Shown: positions 46,370 through 61,467 of the stretch, piece after piece
Layout: every line of letters starts with the position of its first letter
Position numbering within the stretch: position 1 is the stretch's first letter
Assembly: GCA_035048485.1 (NCBI GenBank)
Contig: CM068592.1
Location: forward strand, 34,534,501 to 34,598,500
From: Pteria penguin
Taxonomy: Eukaryota > Mollusca > Bivalvia > Pterioida > Pteriidae
Length of the DNA: 64,000 bases
Direction: 5' to 3'
Made by a program: the position numbers and the translations under genes
Notes under the pieces: model-generated
The model's database searches: none
What the model was told of the DNA's origin: nothing
The model's input: the letters and a program-made list of their open reading frames with translations, nothing else

Positions 46370-47030
46370 GTGCTAAGTTACCAAAATATGTATCAAAATT
46401 TTTATGGTTTACAGACAATAATTAATCAATATATTCATCAATATATTTTAATGTTAAAGTAAAGGATTTTGTCATTTGCTTTTAATGCTGACATAGAAGA
46501 TTTTGTATAAACTCAGCTGCCTACGAATAAAGGAACAAATTGGCTAGTGGATGCTAAAATAATTAGCGCCCATAGGAATACCAATGGTTTGTTGAATATT
46601 TTCTTCTCTTTTTATTAAATTTGTCCCCTCTAGTAAGATTGTTTACTGTATCATTCGGAAAAAGGTCAATGCATAAATCTAGCCACCAGTTTCTACCTTC
46701 CTTCGCTGTGGTTAATACATTTAAGAGTAAGTCTTCCATGCGACACCTGCTCTTATTGATGTTTCTCATCTTCATTATAAAACAGTTCCTTTAGGGCTAT
46801 TTAAGTTTCCTTGCCTAAATCTGCGATTAATTTTGTTATGCCCAGTTTTGATTTTATCTGGTACGAATTTGAGGCCCTTTGAAAGGGGCGATATGTTTGC
46901 GTTGTTAAAAACTGTTACTTCTTTTATAGAACAAGTCCTTGTTATCCTTATTGATCCGCCCGACCATACCCTTTTCAGTTCATTAAGACTATATCTTTTT
47001 CTACGCTCTTGTGTCAAGAGAATAAACAGG
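46370..47030 (-). mobile_element. Penelope-like element remnant with internal deletion
   Basis: Minus-strand N-terminal block with ANISPLSKGLKFVPDKI (about 46850), then after a deletion IGIPMGAN (about 46560) and KYIDEYID, LLSVNHKNFDTYF (about 46395-46440). The RT palm is mostly gone. Confidence 0.6.
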
Positions 47031-47454
47031 TATTCATACTATCCCTAAGAAACTTTATTCTGAATAGTTAACCTTCGAATCACTGTCATTTTATACATTG
47101 AACAAACTTTGCGGTCGCTATGAAGGACTTTTTTTTACGCATATCAAAAATCCTTGTCAGACATGTTGAATTCCTTATTTGATTGTAGTCGCACTGGTGC
47201 TTGAAATTAGGAATCTTTTACGAGCCACGCCTACCATGACACGTAATCTTGGTTTTGTAATATCTTATTCATAGTACAGGGTGTAATGTGGAGGGAATAT
47301 CAATACGAACACGAAAGCGTGGTGGTAAAAGTAATTAAGCTATTCTATAAACTAGATAGGGAACAGATTAAAGACAAAGAGCATAGGTAAAATAAAATTT
47401 ACGTCATTCCGTTTAGAATGCAAATTCAATTAATACGTGTGTCCTGCTCTTGTT

Positions 47455-48375
<921 letters not shown>

Positions 48376-48384
48376 GACAAATAT

Positions 48385-48840
48385 TGACATACTATTATAT
48401 GTCTTATAGAAGAGCTTGGTCTTCATTCAACGCCTGGTAATCCAACTTGCACAATTATAAATGTGTCTCTTTCAGAGGTATTGGATATTCACAAGTCAGT
48501 TCTCAGTTCATTCGGTATTACTACAGATGAATCTGATCTCGAGCTACCATACCTTTTTGGATTCCAAGGATCTATAAAACACTATATAAGCATAGCTGGA
48601 TCTGCCAAGTGTTCCACTAAGACTCTTTCCATATTACTCACCAAAATTCTATCAGAAATCAAACATGATCCTTAGAAATACTGCTCTACTGCTTACTCGA
48701 GAAGGAGAATCAATCAGATGTGGTTCCTACAGAAATCCAAGGAACTTCTAGAGCGCTTTTAAAAAATCTTCTCATTTAAATAATGTCACTAGCATCAAAT
48801 CTTTTGACATTTCGACTCTTTTTACAACCATTCCTCATCA
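48385..48840 (+). mobile_element. Penelope-like family A internal fragment
   Basis: Plus-strand block CLIEELGLHS-PGNP, SVLSSFGITTDESDLELPYL, KTLSILLTKILSEIKHD, then SFDISTLFTTIPHQ in another frame. Matches 5360-5780 of the longer copy. It is wedged between two minus-strand family B copies. Confidence 0.7.
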
Positions 48841-48842
48841 AT

Positions 48843-50870
48843 GTAAAAGAGAAAACAGAAGACATCTGACAAAGCGGTATGACACAAATCACCAAGGACC
48901 TGCACACAAAAAATGACAAGAGCATAATATACACGGAACATTACACAAAAATATTCGATTGTTCTGCGGTTACGATACCGATACCGACAGTCAATTGAAG
49001 AAATAAACGTCACCAAATTGGTGTGGTTAACCGGTTTACGGGCGCCCACCATCCCACTAACTACAAAAGCAGCACAATCAAAGGACACACATTAAAAAAA
49101 TGTATAAATAATCCTCCATATAGAGAACGAAGATCAACAGGTTTCTCAAGGAGAGAGTTCATAAAAATTTATTACACACGAAACAATTATAGAATAATAT
49201 GTTGCTATCAAAAATATGTAAGGGGACATCAACATAAGTAAACCGTACTGTGCCTGTCTTTACTCGAGCTCAGATCCTTGATCAATAGAAGTCTCGACTA
49301 ACAGTCAGAGTAGACCAGGATCAGGACTTTGTCTCCTTTGAAAAGGTTTGGACAAGGCCCGTCATAGAGTCCCCACCGCCCTGTTAGTCAGAATGCAACT
49401 CTCACGCAAAAGTCTGCATTGGTTTGTAGAGGGACCCAAAACAGGACCTATGGTCTTGGCGATGATCTCGGGGTCATACTGTTGATGTCAAAGGCGTTTA
49501 ATAATTTTAGAACCAGCCGATATGAGATTATCGGAACCTTTGACCCTCTTTAGTTTGTACACTAGATCACCGTAGAAATTGGGATGGGAAATTCCTCTCG
49601 ATACATATTGTTAAAAAGTAACATTTCCGAATTTAGATTAAAAGATCTATAAAATTTACCAAAAGTTTTGCGAAGTTTATGATATTTATAACCATGAGTA
49701 AGAAGTAAAAAACAATAAATACCATATGATGGGAGTCTGGAGAAATCACCATCTAAATACGGGGGATTTAAGATAGGAAATCCAAAGTCATCAGGTATAT
49801 CATATATGCGGGTATGAATATTGTTGTTAATGATTTTAATATTTAAGTCCAAAGAAGGTGTGTCCTGGTCTGAAGTATTGGCTTTGTATAATTGAAGTTG
49901 AGATGGATAAATGTCAGATATATAGTTTTCAAACTCAGGGTTATCGATTGCTAAAATATCATCAAGATATCTAGAGGTGTCATTGAACCTACCAATAAGA
50001 TCGAAACGTTTAGAAATTTGAAAAGAATGCATAAAGTCTCTCTCATAACAGTATAAAAATAAATCTGCTATAAGAGGAGCACAGTTAGTGCCTATAGGAA
50101 TCCCAATAATCTCTTGATAAATCTTGCCATTAAATTGTACATTAATATAATCCATAAAAAATGTGATGGCATTACAGAACTCAGTACAAGTCCAATATAT
50201 ATAATTATCATATTGTTTGTTAGAGAAAAATCCAGATGTAACTGAAGTACAGAGGTATGATTTAGATTCTCTGTTGACACACCACCGTATGAGAGACAGC
50301 AATTTGGTTTTGATTAAGTCATGAGGTAAAGAGGTATATAGTGTCGAAAAATCAAAAATAGAAACGTTATCAGCCTCAAAATTTCTCAAATGGAATTTTT
50401 CGATGACTTCGTTAGAATTTTTGATAGACCAAAATAATTGACGTTACTGTTGTTAAAGACAATATTACAATACTTGATAACATGGTCTTTAACTGCAGTA
50501 AGAGCGGAGGTAATATGTTTAGAAAGCACAGTTGTAGAGTAATTACTAGAATTTGATATAAAACGTGATTTATATGTATTTTTGTGTAGTTTGGAAAGCC
50601 AATACATTGTTGGAAGATCATTTTTATGAATGCTTAAATTGAAGTTGCACATAGCTTTACAGTGGTCAGATAGGATCTCGTCTTTAAACAATGGGGTTTC
50701 AACATACGTAGAAGTAGAGCTTAATTCCTTTTTAAGAACTGAAATATAGTATATTTTTCAAACAATGATAATATTATTAGCTGCTTTGTCAGCAGTTACG
50801 AAGACATAAATGTAAATCAGCCATTTTCTTTTTTATTGACAGGACTGGTATTTAATGTGGCTGTTTGAAC
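48843..50870 (-). mobile_element. Penelope-like family B, best copy (RT to 3' end)
   Basis: Reads leftward. 50691-50386 has KNDLPTMYWLSKLHKN and SRFISNSS. After a frameshift, 50389-49562 has FDFSTLYTSLPHDLIKTKLL, the RT core GIPIGTNCAPLIADLFLYCY, SRYLDDILAIDN, YPSQLQLYKAN and the thumb LRKFGKFYR-type end. Next are the C-terminal domain (about 49560-49370; SAGSKI) and a 3'UTR ending at about 48843. The catalytic aspartates of YLDD are present. At least one frameshift and loss of the 5' end make it inactive. Confidence 0.78.
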
Positions 50871-53605
50871 AAATGGGGATTGCTTGTAAAATTATCGATG
50901 CGAATATCGATAATTTTAAAAACTGTAGATAAATATGAGTGTGGATCTTGCTCATATTGTACACCGCCTAGTGTAAGGGAAAATATCGTTACAATATTTG
51001 CCATCAGCACTGGAATAATTGTTCTTATTATTTGGATAATAAATTGGTGTAATTTATTTATAATTTCTTATATCATTTTTTTTCCGGAATTTTGTTATGA
51101 GATGGACAAGTGAATTATCTCCCACCAAAAGCTGAACTAGATACTCATCGATATCATGTCAAACAAATATTTAAGATTTTAGTGAATAACACTATACTCT
51201 ACACTGGATTAACTACGCAGCGTGTAAAATTTTAAAAAGCAAAGCAAAGTAAAGTACATTTTATTCAAATATAAAATAGACTAAGGCATTTATCATACTT
51301 AATACAGAACAAAAGAAGAGCAAATTATAAGCCCGAATTCCAGCTCAAAATGCATTAGTGGAATTAAGAAACGACAGGGATATTTAACATGATTTTCAAA
51401 ACATAAAGTGGTATTAGAACTGGTGAAAAGGTATGAATGTTATGCATTAGGTTTCCGTGACAAATGGCAAATGGCGAAGATGTGAGTCAAAGGTATTAAA
51501 AATTCGACACTAATACGAAAGAAGCAATTAAGACCGTCGCGTACAAATAACACTTAATCCTTTAAGAAAGCAGAATGCATTTAACTCGTTTCCAAATTCT
51601 AAACATTTATTAATGTAAAATGCTGCCTTAATGTAAAAGCATTATGCACAAGTTCTGCATCATTCTATCTTGTATCACTTCTAATACAATTTGATTAATC
51701 GTTTGTTGGAGTTTGTTCCCAAACTAATCTAAATTAAACTAAAGCTTCTCGTCAAATCTAACTTTAACCCGAAAACTCTTTTACTTCTCCTGCAGTGTAT
51801 ATGCGTCTGTCACATATTTTGCATTAGTCACATATGTTCACATCATTCACGAGTTGCATGCCTCTCTGTTAATCGTATGCTGTTGATATACGTGGTTCAT
51901 TTAGAGATGTTTTTCGGAATGGAAAGCGAATTAATCTTTACCACAAATAGTTTACATCAATTTATCAGATTCTGAACGGAAATGTCACAATGCTAGACAT
52001 CAGCGTTTAGGTCAGTTTTTCATGTCGTGTCTCTAATAGGTCTTTTTGCATATGCATGTTTGGTTGTTAGGCAAGAGATCCGTCTCACCTACAAAAGAAC
52101 TCGTTTAATACTGAAAAGGTAGTAATATCAGTTAGAAGTGTCCATCTGTCATATTTACAAATAGTGGTTATTAACAACAAATTTATTCGAAATCTGATCT
52201 GTGAAATCCGTTTGTGGAACATTGTCAGGTAGTTCCGAGTCACTGGAATACATATTTATATCAGAATAAATATTTAACTACACAAACCTTGTACCGATGC
52301 TTCTTCGTCTTTTCTAACACATAGCATGCACATTTTACTTTGAAAAAGTTAATAAAATGTGATTAAATTTATGAAAGTTTTTTATTTTCCTAGTAACTGT
52401 TCTAGACTTTGCTGCACGCCATATTTACAGTACCGATGGGAAATCAAAGTTTTTCCTTGGTGGTCCTTCGATCATCACGTTCATCAGGTCGCTCATTCTT
52501 TCTCCTGGCAGAAGCCACCACAGTACGCATAAGCTGGATCCGACATCATGACACAAACACGTCTTTATCGAGCACAAACACTTTCTACTATCAAAGCAGA
52601 GCATAAGTGTTTTCTATAAAATTATAGCTCTTTTATACGTGTTTATATTATCTATTGAATGCGTAGTTCCTTTACCAAATAACAAATGATTGAAAACTTC
52701 TGAACTGTCGTCGTTTTTCACGGTTACATTTCACGTACAATGGTGCGAAGAACGCTTATTTACGTTAATCATGTAACATTAAGCGTAACTAGCTTGGAGA
52801 TTAGAAACCCCTCACTCTCTTTGAATTTCGTATGGCCCACTGTACAGGAGTTTCATGCGCTATTTATATAGACAATGCGACGATCTTTCCCCTTGATGGA
52901 ATAAGACTGTGCCATATAAAGTTTAGATGAGCCAATGGCGCAAGGGTGTGGCCTTATGAATTGATTGTAATTCTAATGAAGAGCGCATTTTAAATGTATC
53001 TTATGCAAACTGTTTTCTGTTTTTAAGTAATAGGTAATGCATTGATATTTTAAAACGTTTAGATGGTTGGAATAGATTATGACAGTTTTGATATAAAGTA
53101 AACGAAATTCCGAAAACTAAAATTATCACACGTTAATGAATGGTTGCAATGCTTTTTTTTGCAAGATTAACATGAACAACTTTTCATGACAATATAAAAT
53201 ATTTTAAGATATTTATTTGTTAGTATTGATGAATGGTATTCTAAAATGATATTAATTTTTCTCTATGGCGAGACACGGAAATGTCCATGAAAAGCATATA
53301 GATATCTTCGATCACAGACTTCACGTGGTTTATTCTATCTTTTGAATTGTTGACTAACATAACGAATCGAGAAATTGATGTTGCTTACTTCTGACATATT
53401 TAACGCTGGATTTGTGAGACCATACACATCATATTGTGTACGTATTAAATGTTGGTTATTTTCGACATATAGCCACGTAGTCTAGTCCTAATCTGTCAAC
53501 TTTGCCGTACAAAAAATAGACAATACGCTAACGAAGTATATAAAAAATATACATAAATCTTATGCAAACACACAATTACTCTATACATGTCGATGGGACA
53601 GGAGG
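50871..53605. other. No recognisable feature
   Basis: Long stretch without a supported exon. An island of higher GC at 52400-52600 has short open frames on both strands, but no splice or domain support. Confidence 0.4.
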
Positions 53606-53607
53606 AC

Positions 53608-53745
53608 ACAACAAGAGAGAAGACAGAAGACATCTGACCAAGCTGTGTGACATAAATCACTAAAGAAATGCACATAAAATTACATTAGTCAAATACACAC
53701 AGAAAACATTACAAAAATTTCAATGATACTGAAGTTATGATACCA
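53608..53745 (-). mobile_element. Penelope-like family B terminal fragment
   Basis: AGAGAAGACAGAAGACATCT, CCAAGCTGTGTGAC and ATTTCAATGATACTG match the last about 140 bp of the family 3'UTR. Confidence 0.6.
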
Positions 53746-54944
53746 AATTGATCGGTATATAACAGTAAAAACACACACAATGCAGGCATGATCGAGTTAC
53801 AATGGTTCCTCATGCGTGGATGGTGAACGAACTTATGAAGTGCATCCGTCATCGAAAAACAATGGTGAAATATCACTAAAACGTTTTGCACAATCGATAT
53901 ATCTTAGTGACGAGGAATGATAAAACATTTATCGGCCCGATATACTTTGCTACAATAAATTAGTATAAACCCCCAACGATTTTTCAATCATATCAAAAGT
54001 TTTTGTGAGACAGAGTAGTATTTTAAAGCTTCAGATTGTACAGGAATTCGCTGTTTAATATGGAATGATTAGTTAAACCGTGAAAATGGAGAAAAAAAAT
54101 AAAGAGCAGTGATTAAGTATCTGTGTAAACAGGAGATAACTTCGAAGGAAATTTATAAAGATTTCATGAAAAATTCTTAAATTTGGGCTGCTGAAAGCAT
54201 TGTAAACGACAAGGGAGGCTACCATAGACGCATACGCTGTTCATGTTTGACATAATGCGAAATTTTCGAGATAGAGCGAGAAAGTGTGTATAAGTTATGT
54301 GGCTGTTCAATTAATCAATTAAATTTAATATGCGTCCTAAGTATATCTACGGTATCGACTAGATGGGATAAAGCATTCTGTTTTGAAGGAAATCAGAAAT
54401 TGGAACAGAAATGGAGTAACACAGGAAATGAAAGGTGATTATGGTAAAAAAATATATCTTTTAATTCTGAGTAGTTCATGGGACCAAGAACTTTTGATCA
54501 TACCTCGTACATACACGTTTAAAACTTTCGTCAAGATAGTCAGTTAGACAGCCAGGTATTTTACACAGAGAATTAAAAAGCATTTCGATGTTTCCCAATA
54601 CAGAACACTGATCATTTTAAAACTATACTTATTCAGTGCTTGAAAAAAAAAAAATGAGACACTACGTAACGTAGTGTGATCGTCAAACGCTCTACAATCT
54701 TCTTTAATCAAATTCATAAACATATTTGTATTCCCTATTCTTTTACGACTGTTGCCTATTTTACATGGATATTTGATAAATTATATTTGTGCCATCATTA
54801 TTATACTAAATGTTTAGAAATTTAATAATTCGCCTTTAAGTAAGTAAAAGAATGACGTAAACATACTTTACAAAACAGAAGCGAGAAAAATAGTATATCA
54901 CCACTTTGAGTTCCAGATAGAAAAGAAAATCAGTTTCAATTGCG
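53746..54944. other. No recognisable feature
   Basis: Nothing supported. Confidence 0.45.
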
Positions 54945-55390
54945 ATAGATAAAAAAGAAAGCATAAAGACATTTGACTCCGCCGGATGACAAAGTCATTG
55001 TGGTAAACATAGAAAGACATAGCAAAACTTCGTTTCCAATACAGCTGATTCACGACTTAGGAATGACAATTGAAATAACTCTATTTACTCTATTGGTACA
55101 TGTATGGTTAACCGGTTTACGGGTCCATCTTCCATCTCACCACACAGGTAGAATACATTAAAAATATATAAATTATACTCCATATAGATAGATAAAAACC
55201 AACAGGCTATCCACTTTAGGAAGTCATAAACGTGCACTCAAGAAAATAAAAGCTATTTAAAGTAAAATACAAAAGTAACTTATGTCACATTTCTGTAGCA
55301 CTAACAACAATTTACCACAGTGGAATATAAAATTTTAGCGTACCGTACTTGTTGTTCTGAAAGCGAGCTAAAGTCCTTTTTTTTGGATCT
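54945..55390 (-). mobile_element. Penelope-like family B 3'UTR, diverged, with an R1 scrap
   Basis: GGTTAACCGGTTTACGGGTCC and CTCCATATAGATAG match family B. CACTAACAACAATTTACCAC at 55298 matches R1. Confidence 0.5.
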
Positions 55391-55462
55391 GGAACTCAAA
55401 TCGATTCTATTGTCATATATTAATGATGGTCATAAGTTTGAATATTCAATTTGTTAAACAGT

Positions 55463-55735
55463 TATGAATGGTGCGCCAAGGCGATATTTAATGGTAACAT
55501 GGTAATGACTGGTGTTCCACGGCGGCATTTAATGTTACTTGTTAATGTACGGCTTTCCAGGATGACAACAGTTTTGTAACATGTACTTGAATGGTGTTCC
55601 AAGACGATATTTGATTTATTACATACGAATGAATGGTGTTCCATTACGATATTTAATTTGTTACATCACAATAAAGGGAAATCCATGACGATGGTTATTG
55701 CTTTACTAGTAACTGAATAGTGTTCAATGACAAAA
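55463..55735. repeat. Degenerate tandem repeat of about 45 bp
   Basis: Units built on GAATGGTGTTCCA-nGACGATATTTAAT plus TGTTACAT recur about six times with heavy divergence. Confidence 0.65.
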
Positions 55736-55844
55736 AGTGAATTTCAATTCAAAGAGAATTTAAGACATGACCAAGAGATTTATTTTTGAGAGAAAACAAA
55801 GAAATTTCATATCTATTGAATAAAAAAAAAACCAATGTAAATAT

Positions 55845-55996
55845 GATGGATAAATCCAAACCACAAGTCCGAAAATCATGAAATCAGAGGATATACAAAA
55901 TCAGTAAAAATGAAAACAAAGTAGAAAATAACAAAACATGTCTACTTGAAGAGCATATATGAACCCCTATGATGGAGTGAGATCAGGTATTCTTAA
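55845..55996 (-). mobile_element. Family A 3' terminal fragment, truncated inside the module
   Basis: Matches 45240-45385: GATGGATAAATCCAAACC, GAAGAGCATATATGAACCCC and GGAGTGAGATCAGGT, then breaks. Only half of the structured module is present. Confidence 0.7.
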
Positions 55997-56014
55997 GATA
56001 TTTACTCTTGAAAT

Positions 56015-56085
56015 TTTACAAGTTCGGTCTTGAGCATCATCGAAGAGACATTAATGCGCATATAAGTGCACTGCATTTAAACAAA
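56015..56085 (+). repeat. Relative of the hammerhead-like motif at 4226
   Basis: TTCGGTCTTGAGCATCATCG, AAGAGACATTAATGCGCAT. The upstream 30 bp also match 4200-4230. The GAAA block is missing. Confidence 0.45.
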
Positions 56086-56541
56086 TATATGCGTTTCGAT
56101 GTTTTATATGAACAGCTATTCATAGATGGACTATAACCTACATGTACAATGTAATTTTACCAAATTCCGATCAATCTAAAACCAAAACTGCAACCTGGAT
56201 TTATTGACCGTTGATTCTGATTCAGATACATGGTAGACACATAAAACGTAAATGACATCAAGGTTTAAATAGCTTGTCTGTAAAGTAAGTATCTGAAGTC
56301 ACGATTTTCATCTGCTAATGACGTAATATAATGCCTCTTTAGCTGTTACACTAGCTAATTCAGTAAAAAGAAAATATGTTATGGAGGGAAAAATCATCTT
56401 GAAAGACATGTATTTATAAAGGTTAAATTCTCGGGACAACATCTTAACTATTATCTATATAAAAGTCTTCCTTATCGTTTACAAATATAAAAATTATAAG
56501 TCCTTCCTAGTATAATTTGCTATATTTTTATACAATTTGTA

Positions 56542-56614
56542 CATCAGGCAGGTGCCGTCACCATATACGTGAAATATTCGTGGTGTAACGTTAAACAAAA
56601 ATTAATCAATCAAT
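56542..56614 (+). mobile_element. V-SINE 3' tail fragment
   Basis: CATCAGGCAGGTGCCGTCAC, ATATTCGTGGTGTAACG, GTTAAACAAAAATTAATC. Confidence 0.75.
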
Positions 56615-57480
56615 TTATCACTTTATCCCTCATCAGCAGAAAAATTGCATCTGATAATTTCAAAACGTCATGCGCAGTCATAGTCGTTTTGTGACATCAT
56701 GACACTCGCCAATTCTGCATGAAATTGTAAAGAAAAAAGGGCTTTCGTCACTGTACAAAGACTTTTTTAAGTTATTACACTTAAGTGTGATTAAGCAGAA
56801 ACCATTCAAAAAAGTATTTATTCAATGATAAGCATTTTTGACCTCCTTAATACTTAGTTATTTCTCTGGTTCCTACCTTTATGCACCTAAACTTCTATCA
56901 AATCTCCACTATAAACTTATATGTATAAGGCAGTCGGGTCCTCCTGGCTGCATAATATATGTTTGTTTTATCGAACGAAATTTGAAGAAATTAATGTGTT
57001 ACAAATTTCATTTAGGGTGGACTATCTAGTATATTTTTGTTCCGTTTAATAAAATCATGATGCACATTGTGTAATTGCATTAATGTACTTCCTCCTAAGG
57101 AATGACAGGTATTACACTGTTAAGCTCACACGCATACTGATTACGATACCAGCTTAATGATATAACATGTGACCGAATTGATCGCCTCTTTCTATACATT
57201 ACTCTAAGTGACCTATTGACACAAATAAAGTTAGGAAGGATCTGATTGAGACAAGCAATAGAATCCATTGTATGAACAAAAAAAAAAAAAAAAAAAAAAA
57301 AAATAATAATAATAAATAAATAAATGAAGTAAAATAAATAAAGTAAAATAAAACACGAAAATAATAAATCAAACAATGTTCCTCCGGATTGAAAAATTTA
57401 AATGAAGTAAGTCGCAGAAGTATTCAAATAAACTGTGAGCACGATACCGACCTAGGACGAGAAATTTAAGGATATGTTCT
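56615..57480. other. No gene; poly(A)-AAT tract at 57278-57330 and a family B scrap at 57412-57470
   Basis: The scrap shows GAGCACGATACCGACCTAGGA. Confidence 0.45.
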
Positions 57481-57519
57481 GTTATCCTTAGTAGAGAGGG
57501 CCAACATTCCAAGTCTTAT

Positions 57520-57635
57520 CATCCAAAGCCATACGTACAGATGGATCTCTGGAAGCCAGAGTTATACATAGTGTCTGGGAGGAGTAAGCGTCCCCTGCGT
57601 GTTCCTGGTACCACGCGCTGTGAATGCTTGAAATT
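57520..57635 (-). repeat. 95-nt structured module, diverged copy
   Basis: Central GTGTCTGGGAGGAGTAAGCG and TCCCCTGCGTGTTCC fit the minus-strand consensus. The outer stem is only partly paired (AAGC with GCTT). Confidence 0.45.
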
Positions 57636-57639
57636 AGCC

Positions 57640-59060
57640 GACAGAAATTAAAATGTCCAGACACTGCCCACATGATGTATGTAAATATATTGAAAGTGCT
57701 AAGTTCTCTCAACGTCTGAGTTTAATAATCATCTGCGAAGTATTTCTCATGGCAAATTCAACAAATTTGTCAATAAGGTAAAATTACAAGGTGAAAAATT
57801 TTTATGTTTTCTCTTTATAATGTACATTTGTCCACAGTCAGACAAAATAGAAAAATGAAAGAATAGCTTAAAAACACAATACAGTTATAAATATTTGCCA
57901 TGATATTTAAAACTTTGTGAAAATAGAGATGGATAAATAGTATGTAGTATGACCTGATCACCATCTATTTGCCACATACTAGGAATGTACAGATCACACA
58001 AAACAGCACTGCACAACACTGTTTTACATTTGAGATTTAACGTCAATCCAGATCAGACGGTCTGAAAACCTAATGTTATTGTTATTTATTAAGACCAATA
58101 AACGAAAGTGGTATTGGGAGTGTAGTTGAAAGCAGAAACACGCTAGCGTATAATTATGTGTGCACAGAGCATTTCCTGTATAGTATTTCATTAAACGGTC
58201 GCTCTGTCCAGTTGTCAATAAAGACTATGATGTTATATCCATCTTGTATAGATATATGAGTCGAAGGGCATATTGGATAGTAATTGTCTAACATAATACA
58301 CTCAGCACGTTTTCGGTAATAAATTCGATCGATTTTCACATTTTTAAATGAAAACTGTAAACATAGATGTTGATTTAGCTATTTGATTTTCATTGATAAA
58401 GTAACAGATCAAAATAAACAATCGTTGACTGTGAATTTTAAAAAGTTAGAAATATTTGAAGTTTCCACTTTATCCTTCGTTGAATATTTATTTTTTTGTC
58501 TATACTTTCAGGAATTATGTGTATTGTTAGTTTCTGCTTTTGAAAAAAAAAATATGCTTATGACGTCACACGAAATGTACATGTGACTGTAAAAAGCTTA
58601 TATAGGGTTGAGCAAGATGCAGTAATTGACCTCCACATATCAGGACCTAAGTTCGCTTCCAGATGAGCGGAACATGTTTGATTCTTGTTGATATTACCCT
58701 ATAATTCTTATAATTAAATCTCATTCTACGTTATTAATTCTTATATTTTGTAGCCTTTCGATTTGATTTGGTTGTTGGTTATTGTTCTGTCTTAGAATGC
58801 TATTTATTGAGTTTAGATTGTCATACGTTTATATAATTGTAATTTAAATTCTGATCTGTATAGGGATTTATGATAGTCCATAACCTTATTGAATCTTACA
58901 TCTTACATCTATGGGGATCTTGTACTAAATTATGATGTGCCTCTTTCTGGAATGCAACTAAATAACCTGTTCAGTGAACACCAAATATGACTTTGTATAC
59001 CAGTTTTGTACTTTCGTATGTACAATTAGGAAACCAAAAATCTTGATTTTGACATGTTTC
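57640..59060. other. No recognisable feature
   Basis: Nothing supported. Confidence 0.45.
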
Positions 59061-59064
59061 TTGA

Positions 59065-59169
59065 GAACTGCTGTGACGGGTGATGCATGCAGACATGAGA
59101 CGCTTACTCTCCCCGGGCACATGGTCTCACCTCGGAATTTTTTCAGTATTTCGGGGTTCACAGCAGTTC
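59065..59169 (+). repeat. 95-nt structured module with perfect 12-bp outer stem
   Basis: GAACTGCTGTGA (59065-59076) pairs with TCACAGCAGTTC (59158-59169). The second hairpin, CCTCGGAA with TTTCGGGG, differs in sequence from other copies but still pairs. Conserved GACGCTTACTCTCCCCGGGC centre. Confidence 0.8.
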
Positions 59170-60660
59170 CTTTTTGAAACTTACACGATTTTGTATCTTT
59201 CCTTGGACTTTGAGAATGATTAACGGTTTGATACTTCTTCGATATTGATCTTTGCTGCATTTGCTATTGTATTCTTCCTTCTTTTACTTAAAGCGGTTTT
59301 AATATTTGTAACTAATCAACTTCTGTATAAAAGTATATCTCTTATTGAAAACGTCTCAGCAAGAAGGGGAAGAAGATGTAATTAGTTAAGTAATTCATAT
59401 TTACTTTCATATTATACACTTGCAGAGCAACGATTTTAGACATGATTGTATCTATTATTTTATGACTAGGTGACCGTAGGGATTTGGCAATGTTGTGAAA
59501 GACGCATTAACCTCTGATGTAGCTTCCTACATACAATGCTGCATATTTCGATAAAAGGAAATGTGAAGAGTCTATAAATAAATCGGTTCGTATATGGTAA
59601 GAGGCTCTGATGAGTCCGAAGCTTGACAAGCGTTGGGAGTGAGATAACATGCTATCATTATTCTTAATGATATTTTGCTTTTAACCAGTTTGATTAAATC
59701 AAACCAGATTTATATAACTAAGATTAAGTTAAATTTATGTCATCGTATTTCTTTAGATTTTTATAAAAAACGTTACAAAGAGCAACACAAGTTTCATTCA
59801 CTTTTGTATTTAAATTTGTTCTATAGTTCCAATAATGACATACAAGAAAGTCTCGTTAATGAAATCATTATATCTGATGTAGAATACAAGGTCTTGGTGT
59901 TAAAAGAGTGACTATCTTTTAAGTGGGAAGAAACACATGAAGGAAATACTTACACGGACAATAAAGGGAATAACATTTCTTCGTTTTGTCTTTATGCCTC
60001 AAGTGGCATAGTGGCGTCTTGATTGCCATTTCAACAATGTCAACCTATAGCTTTGGACTGATTGTCTCCATCGTCCTCTATCTTTAATGCTTGATTGTGA
60101 TGATGTTGCCAGGATGTAGTGAGCATGATTACAGAGTGCATAGAGTCATAGACATGTACACTTCGTTAGAGTAGTCTCTTCAGCTATCATTATCGACATC
60201 ATTCTTTTCTGCCCAACTGCTTCAAATCTGCCTTAAATACGTGCAATTTAACCTAAGTGTAGTGTTTACCTTTCTCCCGGTCTTCGTTTTAATACTGGAT
60301 AAGTGTGATGAAAATAACACTAAAGGTTGATGAATATACGAAATCTGTGTTGAACATCTTAAATACAAATTATTTCATTGATTGAGGCTTGGAAGTGAAC
60401 GGAATGAAAATATTTAAGTGGTGTATGATCTGGTCAAAGATTTATAAATAGACATTCATGGAATGAAAAGTGTTCGCTCAATTGTATTTAACATGGGATA
60501 CATTGATCAAAATACCAAAGATGCTTAGATAGTTTCAAAATAACTTTAGTACTAAAAGTGTCAAGAGTTTCGTGTAAAATATATAAATGTTATAAAAAAG
60601 ATTTTTGATATGGGATTTTGTACTTTAGCAGAATCATTATCATTATCTAATATCATGTGA
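59170..60660. other. No recognisable feature
   Basis: A 78-codon frame at 59675 has no domain or splice support. Confidence 0.45.
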
Positions 60661-61467
60661 TGTCTTCGCTCGAGGGCTGACTGATAAGTTGTGAGCCTCA
60701 TAGGCAAAGGTTTGAAATTTGGTGGACATATTGCATTATTTTTCAACACAATCCCCTTCAGTATCTATACAGTTTTGCCAGTGATTTTTACGGGCCTCAA
60801 TGTCACTTTTTAAAAAAGTCCATTTTGACCGTTCGAAAGTCCTCCATTGAAGGTATGACGTCATCATCTGACTGAAATTGGGTACCAGAAACGTTTTCAG
60901 TTTCAGAAATAGATGAAAATGATGGAGCAACAAAGGCAGATGCTCAATCAATTTAAAAACACAATCGTTAATGGCATTCATGGCAATGACAGAATTGTTA
61001 ACAGGGGCATTGTCCTTGTGGAAGAACACACCTTTTCTGAGTTTTCCTAGCGCTAGAGTTTAATATTTTCCCTTGATTGTCTTGTTCCTTTGGAGATAAT
61101 GTACTGTCAGAATACCATCAACATCCTAGAAACCGAGGCCATACCCTCAGTCTTTGCTTTCGTTGGCGGGGTGAACCAGGGTGCTTCCATTGTTTAGATT
61201 GTTGTTTGGCCTTTGGGGTGAAATGGTGGACCCACATAGGAAAACATCTTTGAAGAAAGTGAGACAGATCTTCCTCTAAAAGGTTCAGATTAGCACGGGA
61301 CAAAGTGCGTCTGATGTGCTTCTGATTAATTGTTAGAAGTCTTGGTACCCAACGGGCTGAAAGATTTCTCATCACAATTTCCTCTGTCAGAATTGAATGT
61401 GCTCTTTCTTGGGAAATGCCAACTGTACTGGCTATACATCTTTCTGCAACTCGCTTGTCCTTTAATT

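Noticed and set aside
52409..52606. Coding island
   Set aside because: Both strands give short frames of similar quality, with no splice or domain support.
59607..59640. CTGATGAGTCC as a possible hammerhead ribozyme
   Set aside because: The strand after stem II reads GTGAG, not CGAAA, and no stem III could be drawn.
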